A stretch of DNA of 64,000 bases from JBCCQH01 sp039024435 (GCA_039024435.1 JBCCQH010000002.1:1-64000), one strand, 5' to 3'. Counted from the first letter of the stretch, positions 1-8,563 are shown. Numbers and translations are program-made. The notes: a model not told the origin generated them from the sequence alone.

Positions 1-1
1 A

Positions 2-388
2 CCCATCTGGGAGCAGTTCAAGCAATGGCTACTTGGTACCTGGAAGGAACTCACCCCTAAGCACAAGCTCAACACCGCCATCGAGTACATGCTGCCCCGC
101 TGGACGGAATTGGGCCGCCACCTGCTCAATGGGGAATTGGAGATCGACAACAACCTGATCGAAAACCAGATCCGTCCCGTGGCCTTGGGCCGAAAAAATT
201 ACCTCTTTGCCGGCAGTCACAATGGCGCCCGAAGGTCAGCGATGATCTATTCCCTGCTGGGCACCTGCAAACTGCATGGGATCGAGCCGTATGCATGGCT
301 CAAGGAGGTGCTGCAACGGTTGCCCGAACATCCGGTCAACCGAGTGGAGGAGTTGCTGCCGCAGAATTGGATGAGAGAGCAAAGTTGA
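2..388 (+). CDS. IS66 family transposase, C-terminal part
   Basis: The reading frame is open from the window edge, so the gene starts outside. The visible 128 codons carry the typical C-terminal end of IS66 transposases: the stretch NGELEIDNNLIENQIRPVAL, in which the acidic residue of the DDE catalytic core sits, followed by GRKNYLFAGS and a helical tail ending in ELLPQNW. It would act on the ends of its own insertion sequence. No recognisable IS66 terminal repeat follows the stop codon, and recombinase coding sequence begins at once, so the right end of the element appears deleted and this copy is probably immobile. Family assignment is firm; activity is doubtful. Confidence 0.85.
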   Translation, partial: PIWEQFKQWLLGTWKELTPKHKLNTAIEYMLPRWTELGRHLLNGELEIDNNLIENQIRPVALGRKNYLFAGSHNGARRSAMIYSLLGTCKLHGIEPYAWLKEVLQRLPEHPVNRVEELLPQNWMREQS

Positions 389-1086
389 GAATTGAAAGGT
401 GGGTTGGTCCGGGGGATACCGGCAAGAAATACTATTACTACCACTGTCAGAACGGATGCAAGGAGCGCATCCCCGCCCATGAAGCCAATGAAGCATTTCT
501 TCGCTACCTCCAATCAATCCAGCCCCGAAAGGAAGTCGTGGACCTCTACGAAGCCATTATGATCGACATATTCTCTGAGAAGCAAGGCACGTCCGAAGAC
601 CGACTCGTGCAGATCGAAAAGGAAATGGCCGCGTGTGATGAAAAGCTGATCCGCGCCGACGAACTCTATATCGAGGGAAAGATGCCGCAGAAACGATATG
701 AGCAGTTCACCGCGAAGTTTACCGCCCGGAAAGCCGAACTTTCTGACCAACGCCATGACGCCAAAAAGATCGACGCCAACATGCGGGAATATCTGGAATT
801 TGCCGGGAGGCTGGTGCAGAACCTTCACCGCTTCTATCTATCCGCTGATCCCGGTCTGCGCTCTCAGTTGTTGTGTTCGATATTCCCCAACCAAACCACC
901 TACCTGGGCGACGGAAAATATCGAACACAGGATGCGAATGGGGTAATCGAGCTTTTTTGCGGTTTAGAGGCCGATTTTGAGGCTGCTAAAGCAAACAAGC
1001 TGACCATTTCTGACCAGCTTGTTAAACTACGCTCCCCCTCTTGGACTCGAACCAAGGACCTATTGATTAACAGTCAACCGCTCTAA
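388..1086 (+). pseudogene. Large serine recombinase, C-terminal remnant
   Basis: About 230 codons resembling the C-terminal half of Bacteroidota large serine recombinases: a zinc-ribbon-like segment (KKYYYYHCQNGCKERI, of which only one CxxxxC-type pair survives), then a long charged coiled coil and a final beta-rich segment (SQLLCSIFPNQTTYLGDGKYRT). The catalytic N-terminal resolvase domain is absent; the frame continues upstream only as an out-of-frame reading of the IS66 gene. The last 18 codons are the antisense strand of the tRNA-Asn gene. The protein would have integrated or excised a mobile element; here it is a broken relic at the tRNA boundary. The family call rests on motif recall. 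Confidence 0.75.
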
Positions 1087-1105
1087 CCAACTGAGCTAAG
1101 GAGGA
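1032..1105 (-). tRNA. tRNA-Asn (anticodon GTT)
   Basis: Read on the minus strand the 74 bases fold as a full cloverleaf: acceptor TCCTCCT pairing with AGGGGGA, D stem GCTC/GAGC, anticodon stem GTTGA/TCAAT enclosing the loop CTGTTAA (anticodon GTT), T stem CTTGG/CCAAG with loop TTCGAGT, discriminator G. CCA is not encoded. Its 3' end faces the recombinase and IS66 debris, the side where integrating elements usually attach. Confidence 0.97.
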
Positions 1106-1309
1106 ATGTGCTCCCTCCACCTACATGAAGGGATGACAAAGATAATATCCTTCAACGCTCAAATACAAACGAATATTAAAAAAAGTGCAAAAAGGATCAA
1201 TTTCGGCAAGGCGAACCCATTGGTCCGCCATGTATTTCTTCGCCAGGCAATGGCAGACAAGCATTCACTATGTTCATTTGTAACGTACACCTTTTAACCT
1301 TCTGAGATC

Positions 1310-2287
1310 ATGAAAAAAATTATGCGGTTTACATGGACATTACTTTTCTTTACAATGCTTGTCGCTGGGTGTAAAAACACCGGCAATGACGACAAAAAAG
1401 TTACCATCGGCATGGTAACCTTCCCGGGATACGCGCCCCTCTACCTCGCCAAAGAAAAAGAGTTTTACCAGGAACTGGAGGTTGACCTTGTTCGGATCGA
1501 GGACATCGCGGGTCTGCGTGCAGCGATGCAGAGTGGTGAAGTTGACATCTACGCCGCCACCCACGACATCTTCCAAGCGAACCAGGGAAACACACCTCCC
1601 GGTGTCGGATTTATTGCCATCGACGAATCAAGTGGAGGCGATGGGGTTGCAGTTGCAGAAGGAATTGAAACCCTGGTAGACCTGAAAGGAAAACGCATTG
1701 GAGTGGAGCCCGGCTTTCCACCCTATTTTATCCTCGAGTCAAAACTCGCAGAAGCAGGACTGAATTGGAACGATGTCGAACAGGTAGATCTTTCCAGTGA
1801 AGATGCGGTTTCAGCTTTCGCTGGCAAATCCATTGATGTCGTCGGGGCATACGAACCATTTCTCTCAAAAGCGGTCGAAAAACGTCCGAACAGCAGGGTA
1901 CTACTGTCAAGCAAAAACACCCCAGGACTAATCGTAGACCTGCTATTTGCCAGCGATGCCATTATTGCGGAACACCCAGAGCATCTCACCATTGTTGCCG
2001 AAGGGTGGTTCAAGGCAGTTGAGTATATCAAAAAGCATCCTGCTGAGAGCTATGGAATTATGGGCAATGCATTTGGGGTGTCGGCCGGGGAAATGGAAGA
2101 GTTCCAATCTGGTCTGAAGTGGCTGACAAAGGAAGATAACCTATCATATTTTAATCGCAAAAATGCTACGAATGCATTCCAAACGTTTGAAATGGTTGGC
2201 AATGTCCTATCACTGAACAATCCAAAGCAAAAAATGCTTTCGGCCGATGATAAACTGACCGCGATCATCATTGAACATTTCAAGTGA
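1310..2287 (+). CDS. ABC transporter substrate-binding lipoprotein (NitT/TauT type, guanidine-like subgroup)
   Basis: 325 residues. A short signal peptide ends in the lipobox LVAGC (Cys21), so the protein should be tethered to a membrane. The mature part begins VTIGMVTFPGYAPLYLAKEK, the standard opening of the SsuA/TauA/NMT1 periplasmic-binding fold. Phrases such as AIDESSGGDGVAV, KRIGVEPGFPPYF and SKNTPGLIVDLLF match, from memory, the subgroup encoded beside guanidine (urea) carboxylase genes. First gene of a five-gene operon; its stop overlaps the permease start. Ligand prediction: a guanidino compound (inference). No ykkC-type guanidine riboswitch is visible in the 204-base leader. Confidence 0.85.
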   Translation: MKKIMRFTWTLLFFTMLVAGCKNTGNDDKKVTIGMVTFPGYAPLYLAKEKEFYQELEVDLVRIEDIAGLRAAMQSGEVDIYAATHDIFQANQGNTPPGVGFIAIDESSGGDGVAVAEGIETLVDLKGKRIGVEPGFPPYFILESKLAEAGLNWNDVEQVDLSSEDAVSAFAGKSIDVVGAYEPFLSKAVEKRPNSRVLLSSKNTPGLIVDLLFASDAIIAEHPEHLTIVAEGWFKAVEYIKKHPAESYGIMGNAFGVSAGEMEEFQSGLKWLTKEDNLSYFNRKNATNAFQTFEMVGNVLSLNNPKQKMLSADDKLTAIIIEHFK

Positions 2288-3057
2288 TGAAAAGGCCATC
2301 AATTCAAAAGAAGCAGAGCGGTCGAGTCAACCTCATCTTTATAGCGTCATTCATCTCGCTCATTGGATTGTGGATGCTTGCCACGACGCTGAAATGGGTC
2401 GACCCTCTTTTCCTGCCATCATTGGGCGAAATCGGACATCGAGCTCTCTTTTTGTCCAATGAAGGAGGCTTTTTCGGAGACATTGCCATTTCGGTCGGAA
2501 GGGTCATGCTTGCCTTTACCATATCCGCATTGATCGCGGTCCCGCTCGCAGCATTCATGTCAGAGTTCAGATGGCTCAACAGGTTGATCGAACCATACAT
2601 CGACTTTATCAGATACCTTCCGGTTCCTGCCTTGATCCCACTTTCAATTTTGATTTTTGGCATTGGAGAAGAGGCGAAGATCGCACTTCTTTTCACCGGA
2701 ACATTTTTCCAGTTGATCTTGCTCATTCTGGATGATCTCAAGCAAATTCCATCAACCTACCTTGATCTGGCCTATACCCTTAAATATGGAAGAGGAAAAT
2801 TGCTCCATCTAAAGCTTGCCAGCATCGCACCTCAGATCTATAACAATTGCCGGATCACCTTGGGGTGGTGTTGGACATACCTTGTCATCGCTGAACTGGT
2901 GGCCTCCCAGGCTGGGATCGGCCACATGATAAAGGAGGCACAACGGTTCTCAAACACCGCCGATGTATTCGTCGGGATCATGGTGATGGGCATTATTGGA
3001 TTTGCCAGCGATAACATTCTAAAGTTTTTCTACCCCCGAATATTCAAGTATCAATGA
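2287..3057 (+). CDS. ABC transporter permease (SsuC/TauC-like)
   Basis: 256 residues from the ATG that overlaps the preceding stop as TGATG; a GTG one codon earlier (2284) is the alternative start. About six hydrophobic helices. The cytoplasmic coupling loop has the family motif, here around residues 150-200 (LDLAYTLKYGRGKLLHLKLAS, equivalent to the EAA loop), and the segment PVPALIPLSILIFGIGEEAK is typical of nitrate/sulfonate/taurine-type permeases. It forms the membrane channel of the importer with its neighbours; the ATPase gene overlaps its end by four bases (ATGA), indicating translational coupling. Confidence 0.9.
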   Translation: MKRPSIQKKQSGRVNLIFIASFISLIGLWMLATTLKWVDPLFLPSLGEIGHRALFLSNEGGFFGDIAISVGRVMLAFTISALIAVPLAAFMSEFRWLNRLIEPYIDFIRYLPVPALIPLSILIFGIGEEAKIALLFTGTFFQLILLILDDLKQIPSTYLDLAYTLKYGRGKLLHLKLASIAPQIYNNCRITLGWCWTYLVIAELVASQAGIGHMIKEAQRFSNTADVFVGIMVMGIIGFASDNILKFFYPRIFKYQ

Positions 3058-3809
3058 TCAAGGCCAGCGACATAAGCAAAAGCTATGGAGATATGAAGAT
3101 TCTCCAATCCATATCGTTATCGGTATCCAAAGGGGAACTCGTGTGTATCCTAGGACCTAGCGGATCCGGCAAGAGTACCCTTTTAAGGTGCCTGATAGGT
3201 TTGGACGAGCAGTTTGCAGGGCAACTGGAGATTGATAAAAAGACCGCCCAAATCTATTTCTCTGAAAGGAGGATCGCACTGGTGGCACAGCAATACGCCA
3301 ATCTACATTGGAAAAACGTTCAGGAGAACATCGCAACTGCATTTGCATACCGCAAAGTTTTACCACAAGAGGGAAGGAACATCGTCGCCGGGCTGCTGGA
3401 TGAACTAGGCCTTCACGATAAGGGAAAGTCATATATGTCCCAACTCTCCGGTGGTCAGCAACAAAGAGTCGCAATCGGACGGGCACTTGCGCAAAACACC
3501 GAGATCATCGCATTTGACGAGCCATTTGGAGCACTGGACCATGGAACCAGGGAATCCTTGCAGGTGATGCTCAAGCGTTTGAACCAACGGCTTCACAAGA
3601 CCATTCTCTTTGTCACACATGACGTGGAAGAAGCGGTATTTCTAGCCGATAGGATCATCGTATTGACCAATTCCCCCGCCCAAATTGCAGATACCTACGA
3701 TTGCTCCGCATTTGACGACTTAGATACATCGATCAAATACGATCCCGACTTCATCGCAATACGCAAGAAAATCCAGGAGAGCATTGTCCAACAATCCAAG
3801 CAGAAATGA
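3054..3809 (+). CDS. ABC transporter ATP-binding protein (SsuB/TauB-like)
   Basis: 251 residues, the normal size for the family. Walker A GPSGSGKST (34-42), signature LSGGQQQR, Walker B IIAFDEP, D-loop GALD and H-loop VTHD are all intact, so it should be an active ATPase. It powers the importer formed with the two preceding genes, dimerising at the cytoplasmic face of the permease. Both ends overlap neighbouring genes by four bases (ATGA), placing it firmly inside the operon and linking the transporter to the PLP enzyme that follows. Confidence 0.95.
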   Translation: MIKASDISKSYGDMKILQSISLSVSKGELVCILGPSGSGKSTLLRCLIGLDEQFAGQLEIDKKTAQIYFSERRIALVAQQYANLHWKNVQENIATAFAYRKVLPQEGRNIVAGLLDELGLHDKGKSYMSQLSGGQQQRVAIGRALAQNTEIIAFDEPFGALDHGTRESLQVMLKRLNQRLHKTILFVTHDVEEAVFLADRIIVLTNSPAQIADTYDCSAFDDLDTSIKYDPDFIAIRKKIQESIVQQSKQK

Positions 3810-4951
3810 CCAATCAATTCTACCATAATCTTACTGAATATGAGAAGTCGGCCCTGGCCGGGGTCTACAACCTCGCCGATGCTCATACCCATCAATCACA
3901 GTCCGAAAGACAAAGAAAGATCGTTGCCAAACTTCCTCAGTTGTGGTACGAGGCGGAACGGTATTCCCAGAAGCATTTTGAAGATCAGTTCCTGACCACC
4001 TTCTTCACAAGTCAAAAACAGGAAACGGCCATCAAACTGCAGAGAAGCCTGCTCTCATACTCAGCTTCGGTCAACATGATGATTGTTGCCAATTTTCTCA
4101 TGAAAAGAAAATTCACGGTTGGGCTGGTAGAACCATGTTTCGACAATCTTCCGGATCTACTTTGGCAATCAAATGTCGAACTCATCCCGATCCAGGAAAA
4201 CCAATTCACAGGTGACCGAACGCAACTTTGGAACAATTCAATAGATGCCCTATTCCTTGTTTATCCGAACAATCCGACTGGTTTCAGTCCCTTCACCGAT
4301 GCCGAAGGATTCGAGGCATTTGTAGAAGAATGCAAAGTGCAGAAAAAATTGTTGATCCTCGACCTTTGCTTTTCCCCATTCGTAGGACTAAGTTCCAACC
4401 CAGGAAGGTTTGACCTATATGAAATCCTTGAGCGCCACCATTGTAGTTACATTGCGATAGAAGACACCGGAAAAATGTGGCCAGTCATGGATGCAAAATG
4501 CAGTATTATTACTGCCTCGGAAGATCTTTATTGTGATTTACTCGACATTCAAACCGACGTTTTGTTGAATGTAAGCCCATTTATCCTGCACCTACTCACA
4601 CAGTACATTCGCGAATCACAAGAAAACGAATTTGAGGCTGTTTCAGAGGTGTTGGTTCCCAATTATCAATACCTATGCGAAAAAGCTCCTGCGATGGGCC
4701 TGGAAGTAATACCCGGAAATATGCTGGTCAGTGTGGCATGGCTGAAGATAATTTCAAATCACAGAGATGCATTGACCATGCAACACTATTTGGAACAAAA
4801 CGGTGTGCACCTCCTTCCTGGCAATCACTTTTTCTGGAGCGATCGTAAAAAAGGCCTCTCTCGCATCAGGATTGCATTGGCGCGAGATCCAGATCGATTT
4901 CGAGAAGGCATCGATAAGATGGCTGAATTGCTGGTGTCATGGCAAAATTGA
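3806..4951 (+). CDS. PLP-dependent enzyme, MppP-like arginine hydroxylase/oxidase family
   Basis: 381 residues of aminotransferase fold I. The PLP lysine lies in IEDTGKMWP (Lys223) rather than the usual SFSK motif, and NPTG (156-159) and LDL (Asp186) are present. Compared from memory with Streptomyces wadayamensis MppP, which turns L-arginine and O2 into 4-hydroxy-2-ketoarginine, the whole length aligns: the N-terminal lid NLTEYE, NLADAHTHQ, SYSASV, CFDNLPDLL and NVSPFIL match, and MppP Thr12, Glu15, His29, Asp188 and Lys221 correspond to Thr10, Glu13, His27, Asp186 and Lys223 here. I infer an O2-using oxidase or hydroxylase of arginine or a related guanidino amino acid. A plain aminotransferase is less likely. 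Overlaps the aldolase gene by 13 bases. Confidence 0.78.
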   Translation: MTNQFYHNLTEYEKSALAGVYNLADAHTHQSQSERQRKIVAKLPQLWYEAERYSQKHFEDQFLTTFFTSQKQETAIKLQRSLLSYSASVNMMIVANFLMKRKFTVGLVEPCFDNLPDLLWQSNVELIPIQENQFTGDRTQLWNNSIDALFLVYPNNPTGFSPFTDAEGFEAFVEECKVQKKLLILDLCFSPFVGLSSNPGRFDLYEILERHHCSYIAIEDTGKMWPVMDAKCSIITASEDLYCDLLDIQTDVLLNVSPFILHLLTQYIRESQENEFEAVSEVLVPNYQYLCEKAPAMGLEVIPGNMLVSVAWLKIISNHRDALTMQHYLEQNGVHLLPGNHFFWSDRKKGLSRIRIALARDPDRFREGIDKMAELLVSWQN

Positions 4952-6024
4952 ATCGAATTGCTATCGACGCTGAACTATTTCTAAAACTTCACGCCAAGGA
5001 AGAAGGATTAAGAAAAGTCGCAAAACAGTTTTTCGCAGCACATTGGAAGCACCCCTTGATCATATCATACGATGAAATTGGACGTATTGACGATGTTATC
5101 TGGAATCTTTCTGCGGATGATCAGGCGGTTTACTTTCAGTTCATGGACCACTTTTTCTCAAATTCCTGCTGCAAACGTGTCGCCAGTCATGGATTTCCGA
5201 TCTCCAAACTCCCGGACACAATCAGCCAACCCGCAATACAGTTCCCACCAGAACTGGAAGGATTCTATAAAGCTTCGCTCTCAGTTTCCCTACCCGATCT
5301 AGAAGAGAAAGAATCGCAAAAGGAATTGTGGATACCACTCTTGAGCTTTCTGGACAAAAGTGGACTCCCCAACTGGAAAATGGTAGAAAAGTCTACGCTT
5401 CACCTTAAGGATAAGTCTGATGCGCTTATGCCTTGCATGTCGACGGGATACGGCGAGTCCATGCCGTATGACCAGTGGCAGAATATGATACGGTTCGTAT
5501 CCTCGTACACAGAACCTGAGCGATTGATCGCTGGTTGTCTGGGAAATTCAATTGAAGAGATGCGGCAAAAATCTGCTTTTGCCATGAGATATACCTCCAG
5601 AATCGCAATCGGAGTTCCATCTCAATTGACTGACAAAACCGAATACATCGATTTCCTTTCAAGCATTGATGCCCCATTTGTGCTCTATTTGCGTCCCAAT
5701 GATCCGTTCTCGATCTCAGAGAACGATCTACAACAAATGCCCTCAATCGTTGCAGTCAAGGATAGCACCGGGTTTCCACTGCCATACAAAAACCAGCATG
5801 TACCGGTTTACCAAGGTCTTTGCTGGCTTTGGCCACAGACGAGCTGGATGGCAGGTGGAGTATTTGCGATTGGCAATCTGGAATCAGGGTTCTGCAGGGA
5901 TTTACTACGGGGAAAAGCCAACGCTCATTTGCCCAGCATCATAGATCAGTATGGTTTGTTGAAGTCCAATTGGCGCCATAGCCTGGAAATTGAGGCGACC
6001 AAATTGCTGTGTAGGACTGCTTAG
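4939..6024 (+). CDS. Dihydrodipicolinate synthase-family aldolase/lyase with N-terminal extension
   Basis: 361 residues. From about residue 130 the protein reads as a class I aldolase barrel: STGYGES (168-174) in place of the GTTGES signature, LIAGCLGNSIEEMRQ, the VLYLRP tyrosine (Tyr250), and VAVKDSTG with the Schiff-base lysine Lys274. The first 125 residues are not part of that family and I do not recognise them; the barrel's C-terminal helical region is short. Family members cleave or form bonds next to pyruvate. Behind an MppP-like enzyme the natural guess is cleavage of 4-hydroxy-2-ketoarginine to pyruvate and guanidinoacetaldehyde, or its cyclisation. This is inference. The last 86 bases overlap the convergent neighbour. 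Confidence 0.72.
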   Translation: MAKLNRIAIDAELFLKLHAKEEGLRKVAKQFFAAHWKHPLIISYDEIGRIDDVIWNLSADDQAVYFQFMDHFFSNSCCKRVASHGFPISKLPDTISQPAIQFPPELEGFYKASLSVSLPDLEEKESQKELWIPLLSFLDKSGLPNWKMVEKSTLHLKDKSDALMPCMSTGYGESMPYDQWQNMIRFVSSYTEPERLIAGCLGNSIEEMRQKSAFAMRYTSRIAIGVPSQLTDKTEYIDFLSSIDAPFVLYLRPNDPFSISENDLQQMPSIVAVKDSTGFPLPYKNQHVPVYQGLCWLWPQTSWMAGGVFAIGNLESGFCRDLLRGKANAHLPSIIDQYGLLKSNWRHSLEIEATKLLCRTA

Positions 6025-7600
6025 AAAGTTGAGCCCTCAATGATACCCCACGGCTACGTGCCTTTGTCCAAAGCTGTAGTTCATCAAGCCCAACAGGATG
6101 ACCAATCGCTTGCGTTTGCATCTGGGCATGTTCGTTGGCAAATGCAAGGAATGCATTTTGACTTCGACCTTCCCCCCGATCAAACATTTCCGAGATCAGA
6201 ATTACAAAACGCCTAAAATAGTCGGCAGACTCCGCAGTCAATTCGGAATCGATCTTACCCAAAGCCTTCTTAGCATTTTGCAGAGCAAATTCCATTTTCG
6301 TCCTTGCGATATAATTGCGTTTGAACATTTCAAATTCAACCGCAAGTTGAAGGAAAGGTAGCGAAGTCAATACATCTCTTCGCACTTCATTGCCCGCAAA
6401 GGGCTGCATTTTCAACAAATATTTTCGGGCATCAGCGAAGCGTTCTTCGATGAAAAAGAGAAGGAATAGATTGTAGTAGAATGCCAATTTTCGTGCAGTA
6501 TTGATCTTTGCTTTGAACCGGATCATTTTTTTTTCGATCTCTGGAACCAGAGCCACGGCCTTTGCAAATTGATGGTTGTTCAGAAAATACAACAATTCGT
6601 TGAATTTGAGGCACTGGAACAGTTCCCCTTGTTCTTCGTACGAAATTGGCTTGGGGGCATTTTGAAGTTCTTCAAGCACTGTCGCAAAACGATCATATCG
6701 CTTCAAAGAATGGCAACTGTGTAAAAAATTGTTGAGGAAAACGAGATTGTTGTTTCGCTGCGAATCCAAGCGCTTTTGTGGCTGAGCTCGCCATAACAAG
6801 TAAAGATCCTCATAAACTTGGTTTTCACGCTGTATTTTGCCCGTTAGTTGGAAAAAATGGGCTTGACACATCAAGTAGAGTTTTCTGGATTCAAAATCTT
6901 GCACCAGATCAATGTCACTCTGCGGATCCACCAGATCTTTCAACCCAGTGATCGCCTTCAACACTTCTCCAGTTTGATCGATCATGCGAAAGTACTTTCT
7001 TGACCGGATTGAAATTCGATCATATACGTCCTGGCAACTCATGCGATACCGGTAGATCTTCCATAACCTGTCTTTTTCTACGATCAGCTTTTCCATTTCT
7101 TCCAGGTCATGGCCTGCCTGATGCTCCTTAAACAACCTCCTGTAAAGGCGATTGATCTCGATCAAAGCTTCGACTTGGTGTAGTTCCTCCGCGCATTTTT
7201 TTGCTGATGCTAAGCGTTTTCTGCAAGCATCGTAAAGCCCACGTTGGCGGAGAAGTTCCGCCTCAACCATCATCTTTTGCAGGCTCCGTTCAAGTCCGGA
7301 ACTATTGGCAGATTCACGGAGGAAACTCAGGATCTTTTTGAACAGTTTGTTGAGGTGCTGGTATCGAAAATCTTTCCACTTGTCGACGAATGCCATTTTC
7401 TTATCCAGCAATTCATCATCGTATTCAGTCATCCGATCCAGAGCCTCATACAATTTCAAAAACTGCGGGTCCTCTTTCGCTTCATTTGAGCGAATGGTAA
7501 ATCTTCTCTTTTCAGATTTTGCAAGGGTCTTGATGAGTTTGAATGCATCGGGCACACCGTCCTTTGTGAGTTTTCCTATGGAAGATTTAGAATTACGCAT
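5939..7600 (-). CDS. Helical-repeat protein of unknown function
   Basis: 553 residues from the ATG at 7600; a TTG at 7609 would add three. No signal peptide or membrane segment. The sequence is almost all amphipathic helix, rich in Leu, Lys, Glu and Arg, as in TPR-like solenoids. Its opening (DAFKLIKTLAKSEKRRFTIRS) resembles a family of hypothetical proteins common in Saprospiraceae and Chitinophagaceae that start with a LIKSLTKSEKRYF-like phrase (from memory). Function unknown. It converges with the aldolase gene and overlaps it by 86 bases, so the last 29 or so codons (a Trp/Ser/Thr-rich tail) are shared with the opposite strand. Confidence 0.75.
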   Translation of the reverse strand: MRNSKSSIGKLTKDGVPDAFKLIKTLAKSEKRRFTIRSNEAKEDPQFLKLYEALDRMTEYDDELLDKKMAFVDKWKDFRYQHLNKLFKKILSFLRESANSSGLERSLQKMMVEAELLRQRGLYDACRKRLASAKKCAEELHQVEALIEINRLYRRLFKEHQAGHDLEEMEKLIVEKDRLWKIYRYRMSCQDVYDRISIRSRKYFRMIDQTGEVLKAITGLKDLVDPQSDIDLVQDFESRKLYLMCQAHFFQLTGKIQRENQVYEDLYLLWRAQPQKRLDSQRNNNLVFLNNFLHSCHSLKRYDRFATVLEELQNAPKPISYEEQGELFQCLKFNELLYFLNNHQFAKAVALVPEIEKKMIRFKAKINTARKLAFYYNLFLLFFIEERFADARKYLLKMQPFAGNEVRRDVLTSLPFLQLAVEFEMFKRNYIARTKMEFALQNAKKALGKIDSELTAESADYFRRFVILISEMFDRGEGRSQNAFLAFANEHAQMQTQAIGHPVGLDELQLWTKARSRGVSLRAQLSKQSYTAIWSPQFPGYGANWTSTNHTDL

Positions 7601-8015
7601 AAGCAGCAAAACACAATTTTCAGATAAAAAAATATATATGTATTACTGCAAACACAAAATTTCCCGTTTGGGCTGGTTAGGAACATCGCTGAATCGCGCT
7701 CCAAGGATTGGGGGTAAACATCTGTAATTCAGGTTATTATATCGAAATATATTAGATATCGACCACTCCAAATTACCCTTTGTTTAATTTAGAAAGGATA
7801 GTAGACGTATCGTAAATTTTTAATGAATCAGTAGCATTTCGATATTGGTATCATTGAGAAGCAGGAGCTAAGCCAAACTTCTGCGCTGGATTGACAACGA
7901 GATTTGAGCAAGCATCATGATGCCAGCCTTCGCCTGACCGCAAGGCATAGGTAAGGTATGTCTGGACGATGCTGTACCGTCAAAACATCAACCTCATTAC
8001 TAAATACTCAAGACC
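7601..8015 (+). other. Intergenic region between divergent operons
   Basis: 415 bases, A/T-rich, without a convincing reading frame or RNA. It separates the minus-strand helical-repeat gene from the plus-strand seven-gene cassette and must hold both promoters. I could not find a clean Bacteroidota promoter pair (TTTG at -33 with TAnnTTTG at -7) at proper spacing. Confidence 0.6.
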
Positions 8016-8480
8016 ATGAATTATTCAATGCACACAACTTTCTATTTTGATTTGTCCAACCAAGCGATGCTTGTATATGACAATGAATCAGGATTATCAA
8101 CGTTGAGGGAGACCATTCCTCTACCGGATGCGACGGTAATCAAAATCCAGGAGATCAATGGTGTTCCCCACTATGACATTTCCAGTTGGGATGGCAACGA
8201 TCGTGAGAAATGGATGAACCGGGGAGAAAAATGGGACATAGAAAAAATTGGGGTCAATTCCTCTGGCTTACCAGTTTCCAACACCAAATTTTCTGTATCC
8301 GAGTTCATTTCCATTGGGATTTCAGATATCCGAATCGAACGGATGGGAACGGCTGGTATTTTACAGCGGCATACGGTAAGGACTGACCTTCGGCAGCACC
8401 CAGTGATGCTCGAATTTGAACCACCCAAAAAGCTTTTGATGAGCACTTTTGGATCACTTCCCAAGGAGACCATCGAATAG
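8016..8480 (+). CDS. Small unknown protein, first gene of the signalling cassette
   Basis: 154 residues, predicted soluble and without signal peptide. The sequence alternates short beta-like and charged segments (TTFYFDLSNQAMLVYDNESG; VIKIQEINGVPHYDISSWDG). I do not recognise a family. Coding is supported by codon composition like that of the downstream genes, an ATG after a clear intergenic region, and co-orientation with six further genes starting 83 bases later. It could be a small sensor or adaptor for the cassette, but nothing in the sequence proves it. Confidence 0.6.
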   Translation: MNYSMHTTFYFDLSNQAMLVYDNESGLSTLRETIPLPDATVIKIQEINGVPHYDISSWDGNDREKWMNRGEKWDIEKIGVNSSGLPVSNTKFSVSEFISIGISDIRIERMGTAGILQRHTVRTDLRQHPVMLEFEPPKKLLMSTFGSLPKETIE

Positions 8481-8563
8481 CATTCCAAAAGAACCACACA
8501 TAAAATTTGTTCAAACCAGGGGCCTGGCTCATCTCAAGCCTTAACAACTCCAAGTGAAACGAT

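Noticed and set aside
1106..1309. Guanidine (ykkC) riboswitch or a 63-codon gene upstream of the transporter
   Set aside because: The conserved riboswitch boxes are not seen, and the short frame has no protein-like features.
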